DNA of 64,000 nt, taken from positions 1-64,000 of the forward strand of contig NZ_OY730231.1 in assembly GCF_963422545.1 (NCBI RefSeq). Direction: 5' to 3'. This document shows, piece after piece, positions 17,102 to 24,899 of this stretch. Under the pieces are notes generated by a model. It searched no databases and was not told the origin of the DNA. It saw nothing but the letters and a program-made list of their open reading frames with translations. Each line of letters opens with the position of its first letter. The stretch's first letter is position 1. The stretch comes from an uncultured Flavobacterium sp. GTDB lineage: Bacteria > Bacteroidota > Bacteroidia > Flavobacteriales > Flavobacteriaceae. The position numbers and the translations under genes were made by a program.

Positions 17102-17141
17102 TCCCTGTTTGGAAATTTCTGTTATTTTCAAATTGAAGGGA
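17102..17141 (+). ncRNA. Leader hairpin of the rplC operon (candidate ribosomal-protein leader)
   Basis: CCCT (17103-17106) pairs with AGGG (17137-17140). Inside it a 9-bp stem TTTGGAAAT (17108-17116) pairs with ATTTTCAAA (17124-17132), with one G-U pair and a 7-nt loop. The hairpin lies a few bases after the promoter and 27 nt before the rplC ATG, where autoregulatory leaders of ribosomal operons usually sit. No T run follows, so it is not a terminator as written. Confidence 0.45.
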
Positions 17142-17167
17142 ATTTTAGTAATCAATAATTAATATTT

Positions 17168-17785
17168 ATGTCTGGGTTAATTGGTAAAAAAATCGGCATG
17201 ACTAGTATTTTCGACGAAAACGGGAAAAACATTCCTTGTACAGTAATCGAAGCTGGGCCATGTGTTGTTACCCAAGTCAGAACCAAAGGTGTTGACGGGT
17301 ACGAAGCGTTGCAACTTGGTTTCGATGACAAAAACGAGAAACATTCCACTAAAGCGGCTTTAGGTCACTTTAAAAAAGCTGGAACTGTTGCTAAGAAAAA
17401 AGTCGTTGAATTTCAAGATTTTGCAACTGAACAAAAATTAGGAGATCTTATTGATGTTTCTATTTTTGCTGAAGGAGAATTTGTAGATGTACAAGGTGTG
17501 TCTAAAGGTAAAGGTTTTCAAGGGGTTGTTAAGCGTCACGGATTTGGTGGTGTTGGACAAGCAACTCACGGTCAACACAACCGTTTAAGAGCGCCAGGTT
17601 CTGTGGGAGCTTCTTCATATCCATCTAGAGTATTCAAAGGAATGCGTATGGCTGGAAGAATGGGAGGAGACAATGTAAAAGTTCAAAACCTTAGAGTTTT
17701 AAAAGTAGTTGCTGAAAAGAACCTACTTGTTATTAAAGGATGTGTTCCTGGACATAAAAACTCTTATGTAATCATTCAGAAGTAA
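17168..17785 (+). CDS. rplC: 50S ribosomal protein L3
   Basis: A 205-residue L3, an early-assembly 23S rRNA binder whose long loop reaches the peptidyl-transferase centre. 'MSGLIGKKIGMTSIFDENG' and the loop 'GFGGVGQATHGQHNRLRAPGS' with 'SYPSRVFKGMRMAGRMG' are diagnostic. It is the first gene of the long ribosomal transcript. Its TAA shares one base with the ATG of rplD (17785), which suggests translational coupling. Confidence 0.97.
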   Translation: MSGLIGKKIGMTSIFDENGKNIPCTVIEAGPCVVTQVRTKGVDGYEALQLGFDDKNEKHSTKAALGHFKKAGTVAKKKVVEFQDFATEQKLGDLIDVSIFAEGEFVDVQGVSKGKGFQGVVKRHGFGGVGQATHGQHNRLRAPGSVGASSYPSRVFKGMRMAGRMGGDNVKVQNLRVLKVVAEKNLLVIKGCVPGHKNSYVIIQK

Positions 17786-18414
17786 TGGAAGTAAAAGTAT
17801 TAGATTTCAACGGAAAAGATACTGGTAGAAAAGTTCAACTTTCTGATTCAGTATTCGCAATTGAACCAAACAATCACGCTGTATACCTTGATGTTAAGCA
17901 ATATCTTGCTAATCAAAGACAAGGAACTCACAAAGCTAAAGAAAGAGCTGAAGTGACAGGAAGTACACGTAAGATTAAAAAGCAAAAAGGAACTGGTACA
18001 GCTCGTGCGGGTAGTATCAAAAATCCATTGTTTAAAGGTGGTGGAACGGTTTTTGGACCAAGACCAAGAAGTTATTCATTCAAATTGAATAAAAGCTTGA
18101 AAAGATTGGCGAGAAAATCAGCTTTCTCAATCAAAGCAAAAGAGTCAAATATTATCGTTCTTGAGGACTTTAATTTTGAAACTCCAAACACTAAAAATTT
18201 CATTAACGTTTTGAAAGCTTTAGGGTTAGATAATAAAAAATCTCTATTTGTGTTGGGAGAGTCAAATAAAAATGTATATTTGTCGTCACGCAATTTAAAG
18301 GCTTCAAATGTCGTAACTAGCTCAGAATTAAGCACTTACGCTATTTTGAACACTAATAATTTAGTGCTTTTAGAAGGTTCTTTGGAGTTAATTGAAGAAA
18401 ATTTAAGTAAATAA
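17785..18414 (+). CDS. rplD: 50S ribosomal protein L4
   Basis: A 209-residue L4 (L1e family), lining the exit tunnel. The tunnel loop is recognisable in 'KIKKQKGTGTARAGSIKNP' and 'GGGTVFGPRPRSYSFKLNK' (about residues 65-105), the conserved core of the family. In E. coli L4 represses its own operon through a leader; the hairpin upstream of rplC would be a natural target, but that is inference. It overlaps rplC by one base and rplW starts 7 bp after it. Confidence 0.96.
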   Translation: MEVKVLDFNGKDTGRKVQLSDSVFAIEPNNHAVYLDVKQYLANQRQGTHKAKERAEVTGSTRKIKKQKGTGTARAGSIKNPLFKGGGTVFGPRPRSYSFKLNKSLKRLARKSAFSIKAKESNIIVLEDFNFETPNTKNFINVLKALGLDNKKSLFVLGESNKNVYLSSRNLKASNVVTSSELSTYAILNTNNLVLLEGSLELIEENLSK

Positions 18415-18421
18415 TAGGAAT

Positions 18422-18712
18422 ATGAGCATCATAATTAGACCTATAGTAACAGAAAAAGTAACCAAAGAAAGTGAAGTTTTAAACCGCTTCGGATTCGTTG
18501 TTGATAAAAAAGCAAACAAAGTTCAAATTAAGAAAGCTGTTGAAGCTGCTTATGGAGTAACTATCGTTTCAGTTAACACGATGAACGTAAGACCGGATAG
18601 AACTACAAAATACACTAAAAGTGGTTTAATCAGTGGAAAGACAAATGCAATTAAGAAAGCGATTGTTCAAGTACAAGAAGGAGAAACAATTGATTTTTAC
18701 AACAATATCTAA
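18422..18712 (+). CDS. rplW: 50S ribosomal protein L23
   Basis: A 96-residue L23, at the tunnel exit, docking site for trigger factor and SRP. 'IIRPIVTEKVTKESE', 'YGFVVDKKANKVQIKKAVEAAYGVTIVSVNTMNV'-type core (here 'FGFVVDKKANK') and the 'RTTKYTKSGLISGKTNAIKKAIV' segment fit the family; the length is normal. Gene order L4-L23-L2 is conserved, with a 9-bp gap to rplB. Confidence 0.96.
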   Translation: MSIIIRPIVTEKVTKESEVLNRFGFVVDKKANKVQIKKAVEAAYGVTIVSVNTMNVRPDRTTKYTKSGLISGKTNAIKKAIVQVQEGETIDFYNNI

Positions 18713-18721
18713 GATAGAAAA

Positions 18722-19546
18722 ATGTCAGTAAGAAAATTAAAACCTATTACCCCAGGTCAGCGATTTAGAGTTGTGAATGGTTATGACGCCATTACAACTG
18801 ATAAGCCGGAACGCTCTTTGATAGCGCCGATAAAAAACTCTGGAGGTAGAAATAGTCAAGGAAAGATGACCATGCGTTATACGGGTGGTGGTCACAAGCA
18901 GAGATATCGTATTATTGATTTCAAAAGAACTAAAGACGGAATTCCGGCTACTGTGAAATCAATCGAATACGATCCAAATCGTACTGCATTTATCGCTTTA
19001 TTAGCTTATGCTGATGGAGAGAAAACTTATGTAATTGCTCAAAACGGATTGAAAGTTGGTCAGAAATTAGTTTCTGGTCCAGAATCTCAACCTGAAATTG
19101 GTAATACATTGCCTTTAAGCAGAATTCCTTTAGGAACTGTAATTTCTTGTATTGAGTTACGTCCAGGTCAAGGAGCGGTAATCGCTCGTTCAGCTGGTAC
19201 ATTTGCTCAATTAATGGCAAGAGATGGAAAATATGCTACAATTAAAATGCCATCTGGTGAAACAAGATTGATCTTGTTAACTTGTTCGGCTACAATTGGA
19301 GCTGTTTCTAATTCAGACCACCAATTAGTTGTATCTGGTAAAGCAGGTAGAACAAGATGGTTAGGAAGAAGACCTAGAACAAGACCTGTTGCAATGAATC
19401 CTGTTGATCACCCGATGGGTGGTGGAGAAGGACGTTCTTCTGGTGGACATCCACGTTCAAGAAATGGAATACCAGCAAAAGGTTATAGAACTCGTTCTAA
19501 GAAAAACCCGAGTAACAAGTATATCGTAGAACGTAGAAAGAAATAA
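18722..19546 (+). CDS. rplB: 50S ribosomal protein L2
   Basis: A 274-residue L2, needed for subunit joining and for the peptidyl-transferase centre. 'GRNSQGKMTMRYTGGGHKQRYR' near the N-terminus and the C-terminal 'VAMNPVDHPMGGGEGRSSGG' with the invariant histidine (His230) are present. The RNA-binding middle domain ('EYDPNRTAFIALLAYADGEKTYV') is intact. It sits 6 bp before rpsS. Confidence 0.97.
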   Translation: MSVRKLKPITPGQRFRVVNGYDAITTDKPERSLIAPIKNSGGRNSQGKMTMRYTGGGHKQRYRIIDFKRTKDGIPATVKSIEYDPNRTAFIALLAYADGEKTYVIAQNGLKVGQKLVSGPESQPEIGNTLPLSRIPLGTVISCIELRPGQGAVIARSAGTFAQLMARDGKYATIKMPSGETRLILLTCSATIGAVSNSDHQLVVSGKAGRTRWLGRRPRTRPVAMNPVDHPMGGGEGRSSGGHPRSRNGIPAKGYRTRSKKNPSNKYIVERRKK

Positions 19547-19552
19547 TAAGAT

Positions 19553-19831
19553 ATGGCACGTTCATTAAAAAAAGGACCTTTCGTTCATTATAAGTTAGAC
19601 AAGAAAGTTCAAGAAAACATTGAAAACGGAAATAAAGGAGTGGTAAAGACTTGGTCTAGAGCTTCTATGATTACTCCAGACTTTGTTGGGCAAACTATCG
19701 CAGTTCATAACGGTCGTCAATTTGTACCAGTTTACGTAACAGAAAACATGGTAGGTCACAAATTAGGAGAGTTTTCACCAACTAGATCTTTTAGAGGTCA
19801 TGCTGGAGCAAAAAATAAAGGTAAAAAATAA
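19553..19831 (+). CDS. rpsS: 30S ribosomal protein S19
   Basis: A 92-residue S19 of the 30S head, close to the A-site tRNA. 'MARSLKKGPFVHYKL', 'WSRASMITPDFVGQTIAVHNGR' and 'VTENMVGHKLGEFSPTR' are textbook S19 blocks, with a short basic tail. It lies 6 bp after rplB and 6 bp before rplV. Confidence 0.97.
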   Translation: MARSLKKGPFVHYKLDKKVQENIENGNKGVVKTWSRASMITPDFVGQTIAVHNGRQFVPVYVTENMVGHKLGEFSPTRSFRGHAGAKNKGKK

Positions 19832-19837
19832 GAAGCA

Positions 19838-20251
19838 ATGGGAGTTCGTAAAAGAGAAACAGCAGATGCGAGAAAAGAGGCTAATAAGTCTATTGCTTTC
19901 GCAAAATTGAATAACTGCCCTACTTCACCTAGAAAAATGCGCTTAGTAGCGGACTTGGTAAGAGGTCAGAAGGTAGAAAGAGCACTTAACATCTTAAGAT
20001 TCAGTTCTAAAGAAGCTTCAAGAAAATTAGAAAAACTATTATTATCTGCAATCAACAACTGGGAGCAAAAAAATAGTGAAGGTAATTTAGAAGAAGCTGG
20101 ATTATTTGTTAAAGAGATCAGAGTAGATGGTGGAATGATGTTAAAAAGACTTCGTCCAGCTCCACAAGGTCGTGCACACAGAATAAGAAAACGTTCTAAC
20201 CACGTTACAATCGTGCTTGGAGCTATCAATAACACACAAAGCAATTCTTAA
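19838..20251 (+). CDS. rplV: 50S ribosomal protein L22
   Basis: A 137-residue L22, whose beta-hairpin lines the exit tunnel near the macrolide site. It has 'NNCPTSPRKMRLVADLVRGQKVERALNIL' and the hairpin end 'GGMMLKRLRPAPQGRAHRIRKRSNHVTI'. The N-terminus (about 20 residues before the core) is a little longer than in E. coli, as is common in this phylum. It is 5 bp before rpsC. Confidence 0.96.
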   Translation: MGVRKRETADARKEANKSIAFAKLNNCPTSPRKMRLVADLVRGQKVERALNILRFSSKEASRKLEKLLLSAINNWEQKNSEGNLEEAGLFVKEIRVDGGMMLKRLRPAPQGRAHRIRKRSNHVTIVLGAINNTQSNS

Positions 20252-20256
20252 GCAGC

Positions 20257-21015
20257 ATGGGACAAAAGACAAATCCAATTGGAAATAGACTTGGTATCAT
20301 CAGAGGGTGGGACTCAAACTGGTATGGTGGAAATGATTACGGTGACAAACTTGCCGAAGATCACAAAATCAGAAAGTATATCCACGCTCGTTTATCAAAA
20401 GCTAGTGTATCAAAAGTAATCATCGAGAGAACTTTGAAACTTGTAACCGTTACTATCACTACTGCTAGACCTGGTATCATTATCGGAAAAGGTGGACAAG
20501 AGGTAGACAAGTTAAAAGAAGAACTTAAGAAAGTTACTGACAAAGAGGTTCAAATCAACATCTTTGAAATCAAAAGACCTGAATTAGATGCTTATCTTGT
20601 GGCGACAAGCATCGCTCGTCAAATCGAAAGCCGTATTTCTTACAGACGTGCAATCAAAATGGCTATTGCTGCTTCTATGCGTATGAACGCTGAAGGTATC
20701 AAAGTTTTGATTTCTGGTCGTTTGAATGGTGCTGAGATGGCACGTTCAGAAGGTTTCAAAGAAGGTAGAATTCCTCTATCAACTTTCAGAGCTGACATTG
20801 ATTATGCTTTGGCTGAAGCTCACACTACTTACGGTAGAATGGGTATCAAAGTATGGATCATGAAAGGTGAAGTTTATGGAAAGAGAGATCTTTCTCCGCT
20901 TGCAGGAATGGATAAAAAACAATCTGGAACTGGTAGTGGTAAAGGTGGAGATGCCCCTAGAGGTAAATCTAACTTTAATAAAGGTGGAAAACCAGACGCT
21001 CGTAAAAGAAAGTAA
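20257..21015 (+). CDS. rpsC: 30S ribosomal protein S3
   Basis: A 252-residue S3, at the mRNA entry site and part of the ribosomal helicase activity. The N-terminal 'MGQKTNPIGNRLGIIRGWDSNW' and the KH loop 'GIIIGKGGQEVDKL' (about residues 70-85) are present, followed by the C-terminal S3 domain. The C-terminus carries a glycine- and lysine-rich extension after about residue 220, which I take to be disordered. Gap to rplP is 19 bp. Confidence 0.97.
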   Translation: MGQKTNPIGNRLGIIRGWDSNWYGGNDYGDKLAEDHKIRKYIHARLSKASVSKVIIERTLKLVTVTITTARPGIIIGKGGQEVDKLKEELKKVTDKEVQINIFEIKRPELDAYLVATSIARQIESRISYRRAIKMAIAASMRMNAEGIKVLISGRLNGAEMARSEGFKEGRIPLSTFRADIDYALAEAHTTYGRMGIKVWIMKGEVYGKRDLSPLAGMDKKQSGTGSGKGGDAPRGKSNFNKGGKPDARKRK

Positions 21016-21034
21016 ATTTTTAAACTAAAGAAAA

Positions 21035-21460
21035 ATGTTACAGCCTAAAAGAACAAAATACCGTAAGGTACAAAAGGGTAAAATGAAAGGTAACTCTCAA
21101 AGAGGGCATGAACTTTCTAATGGAATGTTTGGTATTAAATCTGTACATGAAGATGGAATGTTCTTAACTTCTCGTCAAATCGAAGCTGCACGTATTGCTG
21201 CAACTCGTTTCATGAAGAGAGAAGGACAATTATGGATCAAAATATTTCCAGACAAACCAATTACTAAGAAGCCTCTTGAGGTACGTATGGGTAAAGGTAA
21301 AGGTGCCGTTGAATATTGGGCTGCCGTTGTTAAACCCGGAAGAATTATGTTTGAAGTTGGAGGAGTTCCTTTATCAGTTGCAAAAGAGGCTTTACGTCTT
21401 GCAGCTCAAAAGCTTCCAGTAAAAACTAAATTCGTCGTTGCTAGAGATTTCGAAGCATAA
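21035..21460 (+). CDS. rplP: 50S ribosomal protein L16
   Basis: A 141-residue L16, next to the A-site tRNA elbow. 'MLQPKRTKYRKVQKGKMKG', 'LTSRQIEAARIAATR' and 'IFPDKPITKKPLEVRMGKGKGAVEYWAAVVKPG' match the family closely, including the loop with the conserved arginine that is hydroxylated in some bacteria (R in 'VRMGKG'). The stop is 13 bp before the start chosen for rpmC. Confidence 0.97.
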   Translation: MLQPKRTKYRKVQKGKMKGNSQRGHELSNGMFGIKSVHEDGMFLTSRQIEAARIAATRFMKREGQLWIKIFPDKPITKKPLEVRMGKGKGAVEYWAAVVKPGRIMFEVGGVPLSVAKEALRLAAQKLPVKTKFVVARDFEA

Positions 21461-21473
21461 TTTATATTATATT

Positions 21474-21665
21474 ATGAAACAATCAGAAATAAAAGATCTT
21501 TCTGCAGCGGAGTTGCAAGAAAAACTTAGTCAAACTAAGAAGATATATGCTGACCTAAAAATGGCCCACGCTATTTCTCCAATTGAGAACCCACTTCAAA
21601 TTAGAAGTGTAAGAAGAACAGTTGCAAGATTGGCTACAGAGCTAACTAAAAGAGAGTTACAATAA
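21474..21665 (+). CDS. rpmC: 50S ribosomal protein L29
   Basis: A 63-residue L29, a small two-helix protein at the tunnel exit. I chose the ATG at 21474 (MKQSEIKDLSAAELQEKL), because a longer frame beginning at 21438 would overlap rplP and add 12 unrelated residues. The core 'LKMAHAISPIENPLQIRSVRRTVARLATEL' is the family pattern. It lies 17 bp before rpsQ. Confidence 0.94.
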   Translation: MKQSEIKDLSAAELQEKLSQTKKIYADLKMAHAISPIENPLQIRSVRRTVARLATELTKRELQ

Positions 21666-21682
21666 TTGTATTCTGCTGAAAG

Positions 21683-21943
21683 ATGGAAGAAAAAAGAAAT
21701 TTAAGAAAAGAAAGAATAGGTGTTGTTACTTCAAATAAAATGGATAAGTCTATTGTTATTGCTGAAGTAAGAAAAGTAAAACACCCATTATACGGTAAGT
21801 TCGTGTTGAAAACTAAGAAATATGTTGCACACGACGAAACAAACGACTGTAACATTGGAGATACTGTAAGAATTAGCGAAACGCGTCCTTTAAGTAAAAC
21901 AAAATGTTGGAGATTAGTTGAAATCTTAGAAAGAGCTAAATAA
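21683..21943 (+). CDS. rpsQ: 30S ribosomal protein S17
   Basis: An 86-residue S17, an OB-fold protein that binds 16S helices 7 and 11. 'RKERIGVVTSNKMDKSIVIAEVRKVKHPLYGKFV' and 'ISETRPLSKTKCWRLVEILERA' are the two signature blocks. Its order between L29 and L14 is universal in bacteria. The stop is two bases before the rplN start. Confidence 0.96.
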   Translation: MEEKRNLRKERIGVVTSNKMDKSIVIAEVRKVKHPLYGKFVLKTKKYVAHDETNDCNIGDTVRISETRPLSKTKCWRLVEILERAK

Positions 21944-21945
21944 TT

Positions 21946-22314
21946 ATGGTACAACAGGAATCAAGACTAAAAGTAGCAGATAACACGGGAGCAAAAGAAG
22001 TTTTAACTATCCGTGTTTTAGGAGGTACCAAAAGAAGGTATGCCTCTGTTGGTGACAAGATTGTAGTATCTATTAAAGATGCAACTCCTAACGGTAACGT
22101 TAAAAAAGGAGCTGTTTCAACTGCAGTTGTTGTACGTACCAAAAAAGAAGTGAGAAGAGCTGATGGTTCTTATATCCGTTTCGATGACAATGCATGTGTT
22201 CTTTTGAACGCTGCAGGGGAAATGAGAGGAACACGTGTTTTTGGTCCGGTAGCAAGAGAACTTCGTGAAAAACAATTCATGAAAATTGTATCATTAGCAC
22301 CAGAAGTGCTTTAA
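21946..22314 (+). CDS. rplN: 50S ribosomal protein L14
   Basis: A 122-residue L14, part of the intersubunit bridge and contact point of ribosome silencing factor in other species. 'MVQQESRLKVADNTGAKEVLTIRVLGG', 'RADGSYIRFDDNACVLLNAAGEMRGTRVFGPVARELRE' and the C-terminal 'KIVSLAPEVL' are all conserved. Length is exactly typical. Confidence 0.97.
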   Translation: MVQQESRLKVADNTGAKEVLTIRVLGGTKRRYASVGDKIVVSIKDATPNGNVKKGAVSTAVVVRTKKEVRRADGSYIRFDDNACVLLNAAGEMRGTRVFGPVARELREKQFMKIVSLAPEVL

Positions 22315-22325
22315 TTCGTTTTAAG

Positions 22326-22640
22326 ATGATAAAGCTAAAAATAAAATCAGGAGATATCGTAAGAGTTATTGCTGGAGACCATAAAGGTGCTGAAGGTAAA
22401 GTTTTACGTGTTTACCGTGAGAAAAATAAAGCGATAGTTGAAGGTGTAAACATGGTTTCGAAACATACAAAACCAAGTGCTAAAAACCCTCAAGGTGGTA
22501 TCGTTAAGAAAGAAGCTTCTATACAAATATCTAACATTTCACTAATTGATCCTAAAACTAAGGAAACAACTAGAGTTGGTATTAGAGTAGAAGGAGATAA
22601 GAAAGTAAGATTTTCAAAAAAATCTAATCAAGTACTATAG
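22326..22640 (+). CDS. rplX: 50S ribosomal protein L24
   Basis: A 104-residue L24, an assembly initiator with an N-terminal KOW motif ('KSGDIVRVIAGDHKGAEGKVLRVYREKNKAIVEGVNMV', about residues 6-45). The tail 'KKEASIQISNISLIDP' is the family's second block. It lies 11 bp after rplN and 2 bp before rplE. Confidence 0.96.
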   Translation: MIKLKIKSGDIVRVIAGDHKGAEGKVLRVYREKNKAIVEGVNMVSKHTKPSAKNPQGGIVKKEASIQISNISLIDPKTKETTRVGIRVEGDKKVRFSKKSNQVL

Positions 22641-22642
22641 TA

Positions 22643-23194
22643 ATGGCATATACACCTAGACTAAAAGAAGAATATAAGAGTAGAGTAATCTCTGCTCTTA
22701 AAGAGGAATTCGGATATACAAACGTAATGCAAGTTCCAAAACTTGAAAAAATCGTTTTGAGCCGTGGAGTTGGTGCAGCTGTATCTGATAAAAAACTTAT
22801 TGACTATGCAGTTGATGAGTTAACAAAGATCACTGGACAAAAAGCAGTATCTACAATTTCAAAGAAAGACGTTGCGTCATTCAAATTGAGAAAAGGTATG
22901 CCTATTGGAGCAAAAGTTACTTTACGTGGTGAAAGAATGTATGAGTTTTTAGATAGACTTATTACTTCTGCTTTACCGCGCGTTAGAGATTTTAGTGGTA
23001 TCAAAGCTACTGGTTTCGACGGAAGAGGTAATTACAACCTTGGAGTTTTGGAGCAAATCATTTTCCCAGAAATTGATATTGACAAAGTAAACAAAATTTC
23101 AGGAATGGATATTACATTTGTTACTACTGCAAAAACAGACAAGGAAGCAAAGTCATTATTGGCTGAATTAGGATTACCTTTTAAAAAGAATTAA
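22643..23194 (+). CDS. rplE: 50S ribosomal protein L5
   Basis: A 183-residue L5, which binds 5S rRNA and contacts the P-site tRNA. 'PRLKEEYKSRVISALKEEFGY', 'GMPIGAKVTLRGERMYEFLDRLI' and 'FDGRGNYNLGVLEQIIFPEID' are diagnostic. It overlaps nothing and is 3 bp before rpsN. Confidence 0.97.
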   Translation: MAYTPRLKEEYKSRVISALKEEFGYTNVMQVPKLEKIVLSRGVGAAVSDKKLIDYAVDELTKITGQKAVSTISKKDVASFKLRKGMPIGAKVTLRGERMYEFLDRLITSALPRVRDFSGIKATGFDGRGNYNLGVLEQIIFPEIDIDKVNKISGMDITFVTTAKTDKEAKSLLAELGLPFKKN

Positions 23195-23197
23195 GAC

Positions 23198-23467
23198 ATG
23201 GCTAAAGAATCAATGAAAGCCCGTGAGGTGAAAAGAGAGAAAACGGTAGCTAAGTACGCTGAAAAAAGAAAAGCTTTATTAGAAGCTGGAGATTATGAAG
23301 GCCTACAAAAATTACCTAAAAATGCTTCACCAGTTCGTTTACACAATCGTTGTAAATTAACAGGTAGACCAAGAGGTTATATCCGTCAATTTGGTATTTC
23401 GCGTGTAACTTTCCGTGAGATGGCTAATAATGGATTAATTCCTGGAGTTAAAAAGGCATCTTGGTAA
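23198..23467 (+). CDS. rpsN: 30S ribosomal protein S14, zinc-free form
   Basis: An 89-residue S14 of the long, zinc-independent type: there is a single cysteine near residue 52 ('HNRCKLTGRPRGYIRQFGISRVTFREMA') and no paired CxxC. The C-terminal 'GLIPGVKKASW' is universal. After the stop there is a 104-bp gap with a promoter-like box and a strong hairpin, so the downstream genes may be transcribed or regulated separately. Confidence 0.96.
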   Translation: MAKESMKAREVKREKTVAKYAEKRKALLEAGDYEGLQKLPKNASPVRLHNRCKLTGRPRGYIRQFGISRVTFREMANNGLIPGVKKASW

Positions 23468-23483
23468 TCTCGCAATAAGTTAC

Positions 23484-23491
23484 TACTTTTG
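23484..23491 (+). promoter_or_regulatory. Internal -7 box upstream of rpsH
   Basis: TACTTTTG matches TAnnTTTG exactly and is followed by a short leader holding a 10-bp hairpin. This suggests a second promoter inside the ribosomal block. The -33 element is not obvious. Confidence 0.5.
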
Positions 23492-23523
23492 CAAACCAAA
23501 AAATAATTTTAATTGATTAAAGG

Positions 23524-23547
23524 TTCGGGAGGCGGGTGCCTCCCGAA
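23524..23547 (+). ncRNA. Perfect 10-bp GC-rich hairpin in the rpsN-rpsH spacer
   Basis: TTCGGGAGGC (23524-23533) pairs perfectly with GCCTCCCGAA (23538-23547) around a GGGT loop. It stands out in an AT-rich region. No T run follows, so termination is unlikely. It lies 24 nt before the rpsH start and could be an RNA regulator of rpsH or a mobile palindromic repeat. Confidence 0.5.
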
Positions 23548-23571
23548 AACCATAATCGCAATCAAATACAT

Positions 23572-23970
23572 ATGTATACAGATCCTATTGCAGATTATTT
23601 GACTAGAGTTCGTAACGCTGTGGCTGCAAACCACAAAGTTGTTGAAATTCCAGCTTCTAATCTAAAAAAAGAAATAACTAAGATCTTATTTGATCAAGGT
23701 TATATCTTGAGTTACAAATTTGAGGACAACACTGTTCAGGGTTCAATCAAAATCGCTTTAAAGTATGATAAAGATACTAAAGAGCCAGTAATTAAAGATA
23801 TCCAAAGAATTAGTAAACCTGGTTTACGTAAATACGCAGGTGCTGCCAAATTACCAAGAATCCTTAACGGATTAGGAATTGCAATTGTTTCAACTTCAAA
23901 AGGTCTTATGACTGGAAAACAAGCGAAACAATTAAATGTAGGTGGTGAAGTAATTTGTTACGTATACTAA
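23572..23970 (+). CDS. rpsH: 30S ribosomal protein S8
   Basis: A 132-residue S8, a central-domain 16S rRNA binder. I chose the ATG at 23572 (MYTDPIADYLTRVRNA), the conserved start; an upstream frame from 23536 runs through the hairpin and adds residues that do not belong to the family. The C-terminal 'GIAIVSTSKGLMTGKQAKQLNVGGEVICYVY' is typical. In enterobacteria S8 represses the spc operon through an rRNA-like hairpin; the nearby hairpin here has a different shape. Confidence 0.95.
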   Translation: MYTDPIADYLTRVRNAVAANHKVVEIPASNLKKEITKILFDQGYILSYKFEDNTVQGSIKIALKYDKDTKEPVIKDIQRISKPGLRKYAGAAKLPRILNGLGIAIVSTSKGLMTGKQAKQLNVGGEVICYVY

Positions 23971-23988
23971 TTTTAAAGACTAAATAAG

Positions 23989-24531
23989 ATGTCAAGAATA
24001 GGTAAAAGCCCAATTGTAATTGCTGCTGGAGTAACTGTAGAAGTTAAAGACGGTATCATTACGGTAAAAGGAAAAAAAGGTCAACTAACTCAGGAGTTTT
24101 CGGACATTACTGTAAAAGTTGAAGGCGATCAAGTTTTATTAGAAAGATCGTCTGATCATAAAGACCAAAGAGCAAAACACGGATTGTACAGATCATTAAT
24201 CAATAACATGATTATTGGTGTATCTGAAGGTTTTACAAAAGAACTTGAATTAGTTGGAGTTGGTTATAGAGCTTCAAACCAAGGTCAAAAGTTAGATTTA
24301 GCTCTTGGATATTCTCACAATATTGTTTTAGAAATTGCTCCAGAAGTAGCTTTAGAAACAATATCTGAAAAAGGTAAAAACCCTATCGTAAAATTAACAT
24401 CATTTGATAAACAACTTTTAGGACAGGTTGCTGCGAAAATCAGAGGTTTCCGTAAGCCTGAGCCATACAAAGGAAAAGGTGTTAAATTTGTGGGTGAAGT
24501 ATTAAGAAGAAAAGCAGGTAAATCAGCTTAA
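23989..24531 (+). CDS. rplF: 50S ribosomal protein L6
   Basis: A 180-residue L6, at the base of the factor-binding stalk. 'MSRIGKSPIVIAAGVTVEV' and 'VVGVGYRA'-type centre ('LELVGVGYRASNQGQKLDLALGYSH') are present, and the C-terminal RNA-binding block reads 'GQVAAKIRGFRKPEPYKGKG'. Gap to rplR is 11 bp. Confidence 0.97.
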   Translation: MSRIGKSPIVIAAGVTVEVKDGIITVKGKKGQLTQEFSDITVKVEGDQVLLERSSDHKDQRAKHGLYRSLINNMIIGVSEGFTKELELVGVGYRASNQGQKLDLALGYSHNIVLEIAPEVALETISEKGKNPIVKLTSFDKQLLGQVAAKIRGFRKPEPYKGKGVKFVGEVLRRKAGKSA

Positions 24532-24542
24532 AAAATAAGATT

Positions 24543-24893
24543 ATGTCATTAACAAAATCTGATAGAAGACAGAGAATTAGATTCAGAATTAGAAAATCGA
24601 TTAGTGGTACTGCTGCTAACCCAAGACTATCTGTATTTAGAAGTAACAAAGAAATTTATGCTCAACTTATTGATGATGTAAATGGAGTTACTATTTTAGC
24701 TGCATCTTCAAGAGAAAAAGAAATAGGAAAAGGTACTAACGTTGAAGTCGCTGCTGCTGTTGGAAAATTAGTTGCAGAGAAAGCGTTAAAAGCTGGGATC
24801 GAAACCATCACTTTTGATAGAGGTGGATATTTGTATCACGGTCGTATTAAATCATTAGCAGAAGGCGCAAGAGCGGCTGGACTTAAATTCTAA
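24543..24893 (+). CDS. rplR: 50S ribosomal protein L18
   Basis: A 116-residue L18, a 5S rRNA binder. 'RRQRIRFRIRKSISGTAANPRLSVFRSNKEIYAQLIDD' and the end 'FDRGGYLYHGRIKSLAEGARAAGLKF' match bacterial L18. Six bases separate it from rpsE. Confidence 0.96.
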   Translation: MSLTKSDRRQRIRFRIRKSISGTAANPRLSVFRSNKEIYAQLIDDVNGVTILAASSREKEIGKGTNVEVAAAVGKLVAEKALKAGIETITFDRGGYLYHGRIKSLAEGARAAGLKF

Positions 24894-24899
24894 TATATT

